DNA from: Escarpia spicata
Lineage: Eukaryota > Annelida > Polychaeta > Sabellida > Siboglinidae
Assembly (NCBI GenBank): GCA_963995525.1
Contig: OZ023214.1
Coordinates: 47,554,560 to 47,618,559, forward strand
Reading direction: 5' to 3'
Length of the DNA: 64,000 nt
Shown here in pieces: positions 52,354 to 64,000 of this stretch. Below the pieces are notes generated by a model. That model was given only the letters and a program-made list of their open reading frames with translations, made no database searches and was not told where the DNA came from. The position numbers were made by a program, and so were the translations under genes. The number at the start of each line of letters is the position of its first letter. Position 1 is the stretch's first letter.

Positions 52354-54965
52354 TAAGAACAGACATTTAATACTGGACTTGATGTTGCATGCAGATGATT
52401 TGCACTTGGTTTAGAAGAAAACATTTCCTGCAGCTAAGCAGTTATAACAGGTATGCCAAGGGAATGAATTTGGGGGTTTGCTGTAGGTTGGTTTATATAA
52501 ATTAACGTTAATGCCGCATGCCGTGACGAGTTGTGGCGACGCGCAGCGGTTCGTCAGTGAATCACGACGGAAGTGACGTAACTGTCAAACGCGCGCTATT
52601 TCCGCCTACTTCTACAATGGGGTGGTTCGCCGTTTTACAGACATACCTTACCTTAGGATACCTTAGGACTGTTCTGATCGCAGGATCCTCTCGGTTCCTC
52701 AATGATCAGATCCTCTTCTTCGGGGTCTAGTATCATGCTTTTGGATTAACCCGGAATATGTAGTGGGCAACACATGAAAACACTCTGGACGACCTCTGGT
52801 AATACTGCTATGTGGTAAGTTTCCAAACGTAAAGTTACCAATATGTTTAAAGGTGTTACATTGGCTTTAAGCGGAAATCAACCTGGACCAAAGAGCAACT
52901 CCGATGGCTTGCAGATCGGATAATCTACATCATTTATTGTCGGTAGCGGTCCTTTATTAACATAGTTTATTATGCATGACATTTCACCATTACTCACATG
53001 CAATACATAATAGTTATACATAATTAAACTTCAAAATTAACTGTGTAAATATATATAGCATATTTAAAAATTCAAATCAATATTAGATGAAGCATCACCA
53101 CGAGGTATTTGCAATCTTCAAAATGTCTTCTACAATTGACACCTTTGTGTCATCATCAGCGATGGTTTTCATATCTGATCTTGTGTTGTCATTTGCCTGC
53201 GGTTATGGTGGCTTTTCGTCATCAGCCGTTCCACTCAACGGAACGCTTGTGAAGGTGCAAACAGGTAGGGGGCAGCTGCCCCCTGGAATTTCTCCGGGGG
53301 GGCAGACATTAAATGTGAGCGTGAATGTTTGTTTTTGTGGCGAGCGTCAATGGCGGGTGGAAATCTAAATTTTATGAGACGATTAGTGTGTATTTTGTTG
53401 ACTGTGAAAGGTTTGTGCAATTGGAGGGCAGACCATATGGTTTTCTGCCCCCCTCCCAGTAATAGGCGGCGGTGCCACAGTCGAGCCAACCGAGACGGCC
53501 ACAAGGTGAAGGAAGATATGCGGCGGCGAAATTTTGTCAGTGATGCTGAAGCTCCGTTGTTTTGAAGCACCTGGCCACTGCATCCAACTAACTAGGCTAG
53601 CTGCTAGGGAGGGGGGCTGATAAGACTGTCTAGTTGTCTGTGTTTTAATAACTTGTTGGGGCTGACACCATAATATGACACAGTAATTGTGTGAGATTTA
53701 GGAATGTTGATATTGATATTAAAATTAATACTTGTTGGTATTTATAATATAGAATCGAGTAGTATATAGTTTTGCTTGAAGAGACTGTCATGTCGAATAG
53801 GACAGATTGTAAACTCTCAAATGTATAAGAGAAACCCATTCGCACAGCAAGTGTCATTTCAAGAATTCTATTGTATGCCAAATCTTGATGGAGGGGCAGG
53901 TTGTCACAAAACAGTTGGGGTTGGTGGTGAAATTGATCACATATGAGAACTCGTAGTACAATTTCGAATTTTGGAAAATACATTTCATTCTTTGGGTATT
54001 CATCGTGTACACGTCAAGGTATGTCTTGCTAAAATGGGCCATGGTTCCAACAAATACTTTTCACCATTCATATAGTATGTGATTCAATAATTAAGTAACT
54101 ATTCTTACCGTGACACTTGATATCGCAGTTTTTATCCACTTGCAATGTGTTTTTTTTTACAAATTCACCGATACGTCACCAGGCACCTTTCAGAATGTAT
54201 CGAGCTGTCATTGTGGAATTATTTTTCGTGAACACATTACTTTTTATTCCATAATCGAAGTCCAAACATGTTGTGACAACCAACCCATGCATGGGGCAGA
54301 TTGTCACACGACAGACCCTTTTAGTCCATGACTTTTATGGTTTGAGATGCAACGAATTGCAATAGAAGCTATTTCAAGTGTTTTGGTTACATTGAAGTTT
54401 CCTATAAAACTTATCAAAAGTATAGTGCAACGAAAATTAGGGAAGTGACTCAAAATAAGGAATCATTCAATATTTCCCATTTACCCCATGTTAAATACCA
54501 CTGATACCTAAAATCGTGGCATTTACGCAGACGTCCCAGGAACGTAGGCAAATCTAGACGTGCTGTAAGAAGCGCCGTTCATGTAGTTCATGTTCGGATC
54601 ATCAAGGCCCTCGTGGTCTGGAATGATGCAGTTTGTTTTAGAAAACTGTATTTTTTTAAGTAGCATAGATCAATTTAGTTTCAAGAAGATTGGTATTCAT
54701 AATAAAAAAATATGAATATGCACGGCAGAAGCTGACATCTGCCGGCAAATTCAGGGATGACAATCATAATAAAATGTGATTATATACATTATATCTAAAC
54801 AAAAGCCAGAGTCTGACATCTGCATGACGAACACATAGTACGAACGTGGAGACGGTCTGCGTAATGCCATTTTCACATTGTCTACAGGTGCCTACACTTA
54901 AATTTAACATTTATATTCAATCAAATCGATTTTAACACGTTTCCACTTCGTGTTCTCTCGTTTGT
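52354..54965. other. Unassigned stretch with short repeat-like segments
   Basis: No gene was recognised. The palindromic GGGGGCAGCTGCCCCC lies at 53269-53284, and a CTGCCCCCCTCCCAG segment at 53444-53458 is partly complementary to it, possibly ends of a small DNA element. Otherwise A+T-rich. Confidence 0.4.
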
Positions 54966-54969
54966 CTAC

Positions 54970-55245
54970 TGCCTAGACTTGCAGTGTTGTTGACCAGCCA
55001 CTCCCGAGTCGCCAGGTCCAGCTCGGCGATGCCAGTCTCTCCGTGCGGAGCACCGTAGAGAGTGCAGTGGCTGATAGCGTGGTCTGCTGTTTGTTAGGCC
55101 GCACTGCATTCACAAACAGCGCTTTCGCATAGTTCACAACTGTGCATACTAGCGTTGAAACGTCCAACTCCCGTTCGCAGGCGGTTTAGCTTCGGCCAGG
55201 CCTTTCGCTGGAGGTCGGAACCGGCACAGTGCACAGGTGGTTCTG
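54970..55245 (-). mobile_element. LINE fragment, RT C-terminal domain (RLRTGVGR family)
   Basis: The minus-strand reading gives KAWPKLNRLRTGVGRFNASM, then HSCELCESAVCEC and QTADHAISHCTLYG. The LNRLRTG.GR....M..W.L...P.C.CG..EQT..H....C pattern is the carboxyl zinc-knuckle-like region of I/jockey-type non-LTR polyproteins. One stop interrupts it (CSAA*QTADH). No catalytic region is present. Confidence 0.75.
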
Positions 55246-55493
55246 GAATGAACCTATGTAGGGAGGTTGGTTTAGACGGCCAGTCCCCTCTCCATTTGGT
55301 TGATATCCAGTGTGCTGTAGTTTCACTGGGGCCCAGACATTTCGTGAGTTCATGTACCTGGCTGTTGAAAGGGTGTCGTTGTCACAAAGTGGTTTGTATA
55401 TAATTTAATCAGGCTTTAGAACAGTATATGTAAAAACAAGTCATATGCCATTCTGATTTGTGTCATGTAAATTTTGGTGTTGTTTATATTTAT

Positions 55494-55620
55494 GGGGTGG
55501 CTCCTGTACTAGATATGCTATATACCTTAACGGGAGTATCCCGACCTTATCTATTACTTACATTATTCATTGTATATGTATCGTATTTATACGTCAAATA
55601 AATAGATTCTGAGTTCTGTA
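55494..55620 (+). mobile_element. Solo LINE 3'-UTR tail with conserved hairpin (copy c)
   Basis: GGGGTGGCTCCTG ... ACGGGAGTATCCCGACC corresponds to the hairpin in the 3' UTR of the LINE at 59690-62570 (GGGTGGCTCCTA ... TAGGAGTCACCGACC). It ends in a CAAATAAATAG stretch at 55596-55606, comparable with TCAAATAAACG at the end of that LINE. No coding part is attached. Confidence 0.6.
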
Positions 55621-56700
55621 AATTAAATGCATATATTAAATACGCCATCTTAGAATTCAAAATGGCTGCTCCAACTAAAATTTCCGTCCCTGATTTGGAT
55701 TTTATGTGACATAGAAGCTAATAAGTCATAGAATGGTTCATGTTGCGGTCATGTTTTTTTACCCATGATGGCAGTCTGTAGCATTTCTGCTATCTATATA
55801 TTTTCAGAATCGTATTTCCTTGTCATTTTATTAAAATAGATCAGCCATAGACGGAGCGCATTGTGTTACGTAATAATTTACAGACGCGTGCAGGTGCACT
55901 CCGTGTAGCGCGGTTATAATTAGCTTATAATTAACTCTCCTCGTGAACGATTACATTGTTGTAGGGGTGATTTCACGATGCATAAATTGGGCATGGTTCA
56001 TTGTCGCGCATCTTATTGGCTCAATCCGGTCATGTGTTATGCTGTTTAGGATTATGTATAAAACGCGTGTATATTTTGGAGAAAGGTAACAGGGTTGTAA
56101 TGGCGTCCGCCACCATGTTATTTAGAGGGAGGCAGAATAAAGGGCCTAGTACCCTGTTTAACGGCAAACCGTCGAGAATCGAAACAGAAGTGATTTTCCA
56201 TCGTCGAAGATTGCCGCGCTCTGTGTACTAGGCTCTGCTCGCGGTTTGCCGCTTTGCCGTCGAGGTTTTTCCGTTGCCGCCGAGCATGGTGCGGCAAACA
56301 GAGCGAGCGTGCGGCGGATATACGTGTCAGGGTATCGTATCGAGGACAAGCGTCGCCCACAGACGGATATCGAGATAGGTGCGACTCCACCGCGGACGGT
56401 CGTCGAGTCGTGATACGATCTCGTGGCGAACTAGCCGAGTCGGGCTAACGGAACGAATCGGAGCGAGTGCTACGAACTTTCGTTTGACTACTCGGCGAGA
56501 CTGTACATAGGGAAGTGACAATTCGATCTTATATATAAATGTTAAGTTGCCGGCTAGACTTCTTTGAACTGTCACAATGTACTCTATGTAATTAAGAGAC
56601 TGTTTTTCTCTAAACTGGAGATGGTATAGATTCCCGATGTATGCAATTAAAAAACTGTTTTCCCTATACTGAGGATGGTATAGATTCCTCGATGTTACTA
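55621..56700. other. Unassigned stretch, G+C-rich centre
   Basis: 56100-56470 is much richer in CpG than its surroundings and contains GCGGTTTGCCGCTTTGCCGT and partly complementary CGGCAAACCGTC words, but no supported gene. Overlapping frames of 60-90 codons occur on both strands. Confidence 0.4.
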
Positions 56701-59130
56701 AATAAATAAATATACTTATATAGCGCCAACTCTAGTTAGCAACTATTCAAGGCGCTTTACATGTAAAATAGTAATAAATCAAAAAAGTTATTAATTAAGT
56801 AAAACAATGAATATTTTAAAAAAATCTTTAAATATTAGTATTGTCGTGTCATATAGACAAACGTTAATTAATAAAAGCTTAATGCCAAGTCTAAAAGTCA
56901 CAACTGCAATTAAAATATTGATTAAAAGAGAGTGTTTAAAAGTGCTCTTTAAAGTCTCAGTGTTCATTAAAACAAGTAGATCACTCCGCAGATCCGGGAT
57001 ATCGGCTGCTTCACTGTTTAGTTCACGCATTGATGTGGGTAAATCGTTCCAGAGGTCCGGAGCTGCTGCCGTAAAACTCGCGTCTCCGACTTTGCATCTT
57101 GTTCGCGGTCTCGCAAGTTGACGATATCCCGCTGACCGAAGGGACTGGTGGGCACGTAGAGGCAGACAAGCTCGCTCAGGTACACGGGCCCTCACTTGTT
57201 GACAGCTCTGTGCACGAATACCAGGACCTTGAAACGAACGCGTTCTCGTACCGGCAGCCAATGTAGGTCTTGGAGCACTGGCGTGGTGCTTGCGTATTTG
57301 GGCACTCGCTCGATTATTCTGGCTGCAGCGTTTTGAGTCTGTAACCGTACAAAGTTCTTGTCCATGGTGCCGTACAGGAGAGAGTTGCAGTAGTCGACTT
57401 GTCCATGGTGCCATAAAGGAGGGAGTTGCAGTAGTCGACTTGTCCATGGTGCCATAAAGGAGGGAGTTGCAGTAGTCGACTTGTCCGTGGTGCCGTACAG
57501 GAGGGAGTTGCAGTAGTCGACTTGTCCATGGCGCCGTACAGGAGGGAGTTGCAGTAGTCGACTTGTCCATGGTGCCATAAAGGAGGGAGTTGCAGTAGTC
57601 GACTTGTCCATGGCGCCGTACAGGAGGGAGTTGCAGTAGTCGACTTGTCCATGGCGCCGTACAGGAGGGAGTTGCAGTAGTCGACTTGTCCATGGTGCCG
57701 TACAGGAGGGAGTTGCAGTAGTCGACTTGTCCGTGGTGCCGTACAGGAGGGAGTTGCAGTAGTCGACTTGTCCGTGGTGCCGTACAGGAGGGAGTTGCAG
57801 TAGTCGACTTGTCCGTGGTGCCGTACAGGAGGGAGTTGCAGTAGTCGACTTGTCCATGGCGCCGTACAGGAGGGAGTTGCAGTAGTCGACTTGTCCATGG
57901 TGCCATAAAGGAGGGAGTTGCAGTAGTCGACTTGTCCATGGCGCCATAAAGGAGGGAGTTGCAGTAGTCGACTTGTCCATGGCGCCGTACAGGAGGGAGT
58001 TGCAGTAGTCGACTTGTCCATGGTGCCGTACAGGAGGGAGTTGCAGTAGTCGACTTGTCCATGGCGCCGTACGTGAGGGAGTTGCAGTAGTCGACTTGTC
58101 CATGGTGCCGTACAGGAGGGAGTTGCAGTAGTCGACTTGTCCATGACGCCGTACAGGAGGGAGTTGCAGTAGTCGACTTGTCCATGGTGCCGTACAGGAG
58201 GGAGTTGCAGTAGTCGACTTGTCCGTGGTGCCGTACAGGAGGGAGTTGCAGTAGTCGACTTGTCCGTGGTGCCGTACAGGAGGGAGTTGCAGTAGTCGAC
58301 TTGTCCATGGCGCCGTACAGGAGGGAGTTGCAGTAGTCGACTTGTCCATGGTGCCATAAAGGAGGGAGTTGCAGTAGTCGACTTGTCCATGGCGCCGTAC
58401 AGGAGGGAGTTGCAGTAGTCGACTTGTCCGTGGTGCCGTACAGGAGGGAGTTGCAGTAGTCGACTTGTCCATGGTGCCGTACTGGGGGGAGTTGCAGTAG
58501 TCGACTTGTCCATGGCGCCGTACTGGGGGGAGTTGCAGTAGTCGAGCCTTGATGTCATTAATGCATTGACTACTTTCTCCCTCGTCTGTCTTGGCAGGAA
58601 CTTGTTGATTTGGCTGATGTGATGTAGGTGGAAATAGCAGGACCGGATAATCGCTGATGTGTTGGCAGACATGTCCATGTGACAGTCTAAGACGGCACCA
58701 AGGTCTTTAATCTGATGCACAGCTCGGATGAGAGAACCACCAACATTGATACTGAGATAGTTTACTAACTTCTTTGCAGACACTGGGACAATCGGAAGGA
58801 ACTCGTTTTTCTGGTCGTTCAGTTTGAGGTAATTTGAGGTCAGCCACTCCCGAATCTCCATGACGCATGCTTCAAGACGCTGAAGGGCCTCGAGTAATAC
58901 CGACGGATCCCTGCGGCACTCCTGTTTTAAGAATGTGATGTTTAGATGCACTCTGGCCAATTACAACACGTTGTTTGCGGTTTTGCAGATATTATTTCAT
59001 CCACTGGAGGGCGTAACCTTGAATACCGTAGCGTTTGCTGAGCAGATTGAGTAGAATAGTGTGGTCAATCGTGTCAAAAGCTGAACTCAGGTCAAGAAGC
59101 ACGAGTCCGAGCGGACCTGAACTTGTAATT
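56701..59130 (-). mobile_element. 5'-truncated LINE with internal deletion and minisatellite expansion
   Basis: From the 5' side (minus strand): [20 protein letters not shown] (from about 59103), [11 protein letters not shown], then QRVVIGQSASKHHILKTGVP and QGSV. Here an internal deletion joins directly to SVLLEALQRLEACVMEIREW, so the YADD catalytic motif is missing. Then LKLNDQKNEFLPIVPVSAKK, IKDLGAVLDCHMDM, and [14 protein letters not shown] at the array edge. After the 41-bp array the protein resumes with DKNFVRLQTQNAAARIIERV and LHWLPVRERVRFKVLVFVHR. The 3' tail (56716-56761) has the TGTAAAGCGCC...GGCGCTATATAAG layout. Same clade as the LINE at 43388-46900. Confidence 0.9.
57352..58541 (-). 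repeat. 41-bp minisatellite derived from RT codons, 29 copies, no indels
   Basis: The unit on the plus strand is GTCGACTTGTCCATGGTGCC plus GTACAGGAGGGAGTTGCAGTA. GTCGAC recurs every 41 bp from 57393 to 58500 without a single indel, and the next phase position (58541) is the parental GTCGAG. On the minus strand it encodes the conserved RT segment [15 protein letters not shown]. As 41 is not a multiple of 3 and the unit has no minus-strand stops, all three minus frames stay open, giving spurious frames of 426-548 codons. Four main variants: ATGGTGCCGTACAGG, ATGGTGCCATAAAGG, GTGGTGCCGTACAGG and ATGGCGCCGTACAGG. Confidence 0.97.
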
Positions 59131-59689
59131 CATTGACATTTGAAGTTCCCTTGAGAGTGGTAATAGTACTTAGGTTTTTGAACGGGTTATTCTATTATTT
59201 TTTGAGTATCAAAGATTAGCTGGGGATAGCTACGGATTAGATAGCAGTCGATTGGAGCTGAGGTAGGGTAACATAAGAGGGTCGTTGTTTTTTATTCATT
59301 ACTATAAATGAGTACTTTGTTATTTATATATGTAATACAATTAATTAAATTTCCTTTGTTCCTTGTTGTGTTGTTCACGATTGCTACCCTCTAGTCACGG
59401 AGACCTCGTCAATCTGTGAAACTCATGACGTGGTTTTGCCGATGTCAAACAGTAATGGTACGGGAATTCTTATATAATTCTGTCATGTTTCATGCATTTA
59501 GCATACACTTACATATATCTGTTGGACTATCTCGTCCATTAAAATTCAGCATGGCTGCCGTTAATCCAAACTGGCTGAAAACAAAATGACAACAGTGATC
59601 TCTATATTACTTGGTCCAAAATTATTCCAACAAATATATTTCCTAAAATATATATGATATGTTCACTAAATGACACAACGACGTAGCCT

Positions 59690-62570
59690 AATATCGTTAC
59701 CATAATATCACATAGCCTTTACCCGCAAATTACTCTTCGTACTAGATTTACTAGAACAAATGGTACTTTAATAGATAATTTCTTTTGTAAACTTAATAAA
59801 TCTGTATTGGAGAGTACTGTAGGGATTTTAATCAAAAAAAATTCTGATCATCAGCCGTATTTTATATTCATCAACGTCTCATTAAAGACTGAATCTCCAC
59901 CTAAATATGTTAAAATAAGTATACTAAATGAAGAGGCAATGCATAAAGTTAAACACGAAATAAAATAAAATGAGATATACAATAAGCTAAATAAAAATAT
60001 AAATGCAGACACAAATTTAAATTATGATATAATCAACGAAGAAATTATACGGGCAAAAAATAAGCATATGCAAACTAAGCTGGTGAAATTTAATAAATAT
60101 AAACATAAAAGATCAACGTGGATTACACAAGGGTTGCTAAAATCTATTCAATATCGAGACAAACTCTATAAACAATTAAAATTTACACAACCAAATTCGA
60201 CAAGCTATGAAGCTATTAATATTAATCTAAAAACTTATAATACGATATTAAAGAAATATATTCGTGCAGCCAAACAAGTGTATTTTGAACAAAGATTTAA
60301 TCGATTTAAATATGATATAAAAATACCTGGAAAGTTATTAATGAATTTCTTTCAAAAAATCGTACAAACCGTAGATTACCATTATTTTTTATAGAAAATG
60401 ATACAAAAATAACTGATAAAAAGGATATTGCAAACAAATTTAATAATTATTTTACAAATATAGGTCAGACCATCGCACAAGGTATTAAATATAAAGGTAA
60501 CAAAAACTATAGTTATTATTTAAACCAAAACGTTAATTCTGTATTTACGTGTCAGAGTGTTGATGAAGAGACTAATAGGAAAACTATTAATAATCTTCCC
60601 ATAAAAAACAGCTCTGGATTTGATGGCATTTCATCAAAATTGCTCAAGATAATTGAGCCTGCAATTATAAAATCATTAAAGCTTTTAATAAACCAAGTTT
60701 TAAAATCGGGGATATTCCAAACTAAAAATTGCAAAAGTTATTCCTATATTTAAGAAAGACGATCCATCTTTATTTGAAAATTACAGACCAATTTCCCTTC
60801 TTCCCACAATTTCTAAAGTGTTAGAGAAATTAATTTTTATTCAGTTATATTCATATTTCAATGACATGAAGCTTTTATTTGATAATCAGTATGGTTTTAC
60901 AGCAAAATAGTCAACGGAATTTGCTGCGCTTGAGCTAATAGATAGACTTATAACTCAAATGGATAATAATGATGAACCAATTAATGTATTTCTCGACCTT
61001 TCTAAGGCGTTTGATACTATTGACCATAACATTTTACTTAACAAATTAACTTACTATGGCCTAAATGGTTCAACTTTGCAGTTATTCAGAAGTTACTTAC
61101 AAAACAGGAAACAATACACTGAATTTGAACAAATAAATTCAGACATCTTACCTATAACAATCGGCGTCCCACAAGGTTCAATCCTTGGATCACTATTATT
61201 TATCATTTACATAAATGATTTCTCACAAGCTAGTCAATTATTTAATTTCGTCATGTACGCTGATGACACCACATTATCTAGCTCTTTAAAATGTCTTAAC
61301 AACAACAACAACACACGCAACAAAAGTACAGAATCCTTAATAAATGAAGAACTTTTTAAAGTTAATGAATGGCTAAACATAAATAAATTATCTTTAAATA
61401 AAAGCAAATAAAAAGACATGATTTTTCATATGCCTAATAAACGCACGCAGACTCTTACGCTTAAAATAGATAATATAAATATTGAAAGAGTATATGAATT
61501 TAACTTTCTAGGATTGACTTTAGACACTAACCTAAATTGGAAAAAACACACTGAGAAAATTTCAAATAAGTGCTCCAAAACAATTGGCATAATAAACAGA
61601 TTAAAATATGTATTACCTTTAGATATGCAAGTGTTGTTATATAACACATTAATATTATCTCATATCAATTATTGTACCATGGTTTGGGCATACCAAATAA
61701 ATAGAATTACAAAAATAAATAAAAAAGCCGTGCGAATAATAACCTTAAACAAATACAACTTACACACGGAACCACTTAAAAAAAACTTAAACTACTAAAA
61801 GTAGAAGACATATTAAAGTTACATGAATTAAAATTTTACTTTAAATACATCCATAAAATGTTACCTCCTTATTTACTTAACTGGCAAATTATCCCAAGTG
61901 TAAACATACATAATTATAATACTCGTGAAAAAAATTATATACATACTTTTAGAACTAAGCATGAATTTGCAATGAAATGTCTCAAATACAGCCTACCACA
62001 TGCTATAAATGACACCCCCGATATAATCAAAGACAAAATATATACTCACAGTTTGCGAGGCTTCTCATTTTATATAAAAACATACTTGTTACACAAATAT
62101 AATGATTCATGCACTCTATCAAATTGCTACACATGTCAACAGAACCATTAAATACACTACATTTGATGCTAGCGTCAGGCAACCAGCACACATACAAACT
62201 TACATTCTCACATTAAACAAGCACTCCCAAAAAAACATACATACACACCTTGTAAAATGACCACATAAATTATCACGTAAATAGGGTGGCTCCTATGATA
62301 GCGACAATTGTGTCTTAATAGGAGTCACCGACCCCGATTGAATAAGCTATATGATTAATATCTATGGTACACCAATACCATAATAGCTGTACATGCGTTT
62401 GTATGTATTTTCCGAATAGTATGTTGAAAATGTAATGATATTCGTTTATATATGTCTGCATAATGTTTATATTTGTTGTTTATTACAGCATAAGTGATGT
62501 TCACAAACCAATTAATTGTGTACCTATATGGGGTCAAATAAACGTTATGTTATGTTATGTTATAACTGGT
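59690..62570 (+). mobile_element. A+T-rich LINE, 5'-truncated, CR1/L2/Jockey group, with conserved 3'-UTR hairpin
   Basis: It begins within the endonuclease (a SDHQPYFIFINV-like block near 59840-59880). The linker is 60068-60394. A fragment with RPISLLPTISKVLEKLIFIQ follows near 60790, then the frame 60959-61411 with VFLDLSKAFDTIDHNILLN, GVPQGSILGSLLFIIYINDF (Ser for the usual Pro after ILG) and FVMYADDTTL (catalytic Asp pair intact). Next is YEFNFLGLTLDTNLNWKKH (61418-61798), and finally the C-terminal frame ending KYNDSCTLSNCYTCQQNH (61858-62151). Stops near 60908 and 61411 and frameshifts near 60395, 60735 and 61800 kill it. The 3' UTR carries a hairpin (GGTGGCTCCTA 62285-62295, TAGGAGTCACC 62319-62329, one G.U pair) and a (TTATG)n tail at 62548-62566. 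Copies a, b and c are its relatives. Confidence 0.9.
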
Positions 62571-62717
62571 CGAGAGTAGTATCGTGTCAGAAATAGGTCC
62601 GTAATAGGAAGTAGATGTTGCTTGTATTGTGGGTTGTCTCATTAATACATTTCAGTTTATGTAATCGTTTTATTTTTCATTATAAGTATTTATATAAGTG
62701 TAATAACTAATAATCAT

Positions 62718-62790
62718 GGGGCGCACTGATCGAGCGGTTAGAGTGCTGGACTGTTGTTCGGAGGGACCGGGTTTCGAACCCTGGTGCCCC
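62718..62790 (+). repeat. tRNA-like SINE head or tRNA pseudogene
   Basis: The 73-nt segment starts GGGGCGC and ends GTGCCCC, pairing as a 7-bp acceptor stem with one G.T. It has an A-box-like TGATCGAGCGGTTAGAGTGC and a B-box-like GGTTTCGAACC in a 7-nt T loop (one T-stem mismatch). The anticodon arm does not fold, so it is not a functional tRNA. Unrelated sequence follows without a recognised SINE tail, so the SINE reading is an inference. Confidence 0.55.
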
Positions 62791-64000
62791 CTAGCGGTGG
62801 TTTGGTCGCTGTGTCGAAGCTTTGCCAATTTTGTCCACCATGTGTTGCCTGTTTCATTCGGAAGAGACGCTAAAAAGTGTAGCCTATTTCTGACAGGGCA
62901 ACATCGCAGAAACATTATCTTATATCTCCATTTGAACCAAATTCAAATCCAAACCGAGGCCAACTAGTTTCTTCTTGTAGTGTTTTATAGTTACTAAATA
63001 TCACAAAGGGAATCCCGAGCTTTTGAGAATAGTTCAACGTGCACAGCACATACTCTGTATCCCGCAATGCAATTTTAATTTCGAACTAGGATGTGTCCTT
63101 TTGGTCCGCATAAGGCCGAACTAGTCGGTTATGTCGTGATTCGGGCAACGTAAACCAAATAACGTGTGCGATGATTTGGGAAATTATTGTTAACATCATT
63201 GCTGCTGCAGAGGGACTGTTGGTTTTGTATATCTTAGAAAACATGTAAATACTTTTTTCAGTGAAATTGACGTTGAGTGAAATTGACACTGTATATTGCG
63301 ATATTTATGTCAGTTGTAATAACTTTGTATTAGTCAAATATGTCGGTTTGTTGGGATTGTTTTTTGTCTTTTTTACCCAGAAATGTTGGCTTGTAGTATA
63401 GAGTCTAAGTGTTGCAATTCCCTGTAAAGGTCAATGAAATCGGTTTTTCAACAACTCACATAAGACAATGTTTGATATAAAAGTACATAATGATAACTAT
63501 TTTTTATTCAAAAATCTTTATTTTGTAACAGAAACAGGACTTTGAGTAACTGCTAGTTGTTACTTAGGCCGACATTACTAAATATCCGGAACGTCACAAA
63601 TTGGCGTTTTGAACTCTGTAGGCCTAAGCATTAACATAAATAACGTAGCATCACTATCCTAAGGGTGATCAATTGTTTCAAAAATAAATTCCATAGACAT
63701 TTAAGTGAAATTAATATTGATGATTCAACCGATCCATTTTTATCTTGTAGGTCCATGATGAATGGCGAATTCTACGTGAAAACACATAGTAATCATGAAG
63801 TTGTGAATATTGCATTGTGTTTATTGTAACAATATCGGGCATTGTGACATACACGCTTAAATGGTCACGTTCTCCTTTAATGTCATTCAGTAACTCTTTG
63901 TCTGTGTCATGTTCAAGATTACGTCTTCATGTTATAGTAGCGGCGGGTAATGCAAACATGACAGGTGTAAATAAAGTAATCGAACCGTCATTGAATATGT
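62791..64000. other. Unassigned A+T-rich stretch at the window end
   Basis: No gene, RNA or repeat copy was recognised. A short duplication GTGAAATTGACRYTG occurs twice at 63261-63290. Confidence 0.45.

Noticed and set aside
56791..58960. Three minus-strand frames of 426-548 codons resembling a repeat protein
   Set aside because: They are the 41-bp minisatellite read in three phases plus flanking LINE reverse-transcriptase codons.

Overview
The window is animal nuclear DNA, probably from a marine invertebrate such as a lancelet, hemichordate or mollusc; the species cannot be fixed from sequence alone. The evidence is two ordinary metazoan genes with GT-AG introns, many families of decayed retro- and DNA transposons, tRNA-derived SINE-like units, and long micro- and minisatellites. 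There are no operons, prokaryotic ribosome-binding sites or CRISPR arrays, and most long open frames are translated repeats or retroelement remnants.

Two complete host genes were assembled exon by exon. (1) RANGRF/MOG1, minus strand, 29362 to 25986: 5 exons, 183 codons. (2) PSMC2 (26S proteasome ATPase RPT1), plus strand, 32847 to 50037: 11 exons, 433 codons, the same length as the human protein. They are divergently arranged, about 3.5 kb apart. A third, partial host gene on the minus strand (13537-13800 and 7564-7735) has two exons that join in phase into a MATH/TRAF-homology-like segment; its other exons were not found.

Layout: 1-6.3 kb, dispersed repeats and LINE 3' fragments. 7.5-13.8 kb, the partial MATH gene, whose 5.8-kb intron is almost filled by a foldback-like element (8136-13409) made of inverted arms around three satellites. 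16-18.2 kb, a LINE tail and a Penelope-like element with a GIY-YIG remnant. 19.3-23.9 kb, a decayed LTR retrotransposon holding a pogo/Tigger-like DNA transposon (20388-23837). 26-29.4 kb, RANGRF. 30.5-31.4 kb, a terminal-inverted-repeat element carrying a (CA)n tract. 32.8-50 kb, PSMC2, whose introns hold LINE fragments, a hAT-like element with a perfect 8-bp target duplication, and a second hAT-like element split by a nearly full-length LINE. 52-63 kb, a SINE, several LINEs, and a minisatellite grown out of LINE reverse-transcriptase coding sequence.

The most unusual feature is inside PSMC2. The acceptor and first 58 nt of exon 6 are repeated as a 100-bp unit: ten acceptors in exactly 1000 bp, only the last leading into the full exon. 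The exon 7 donor begins a 10 x 18-bp array whose units start with a donor-like and end with an acceptor-like sequence. A decayed duplicate of a splice acceptor also lies next to RANGRF exon 5. The other standout is the 29-copy, indel-free 41-bp array inside a LINE (57352-58541), open in all three frames of one strand.
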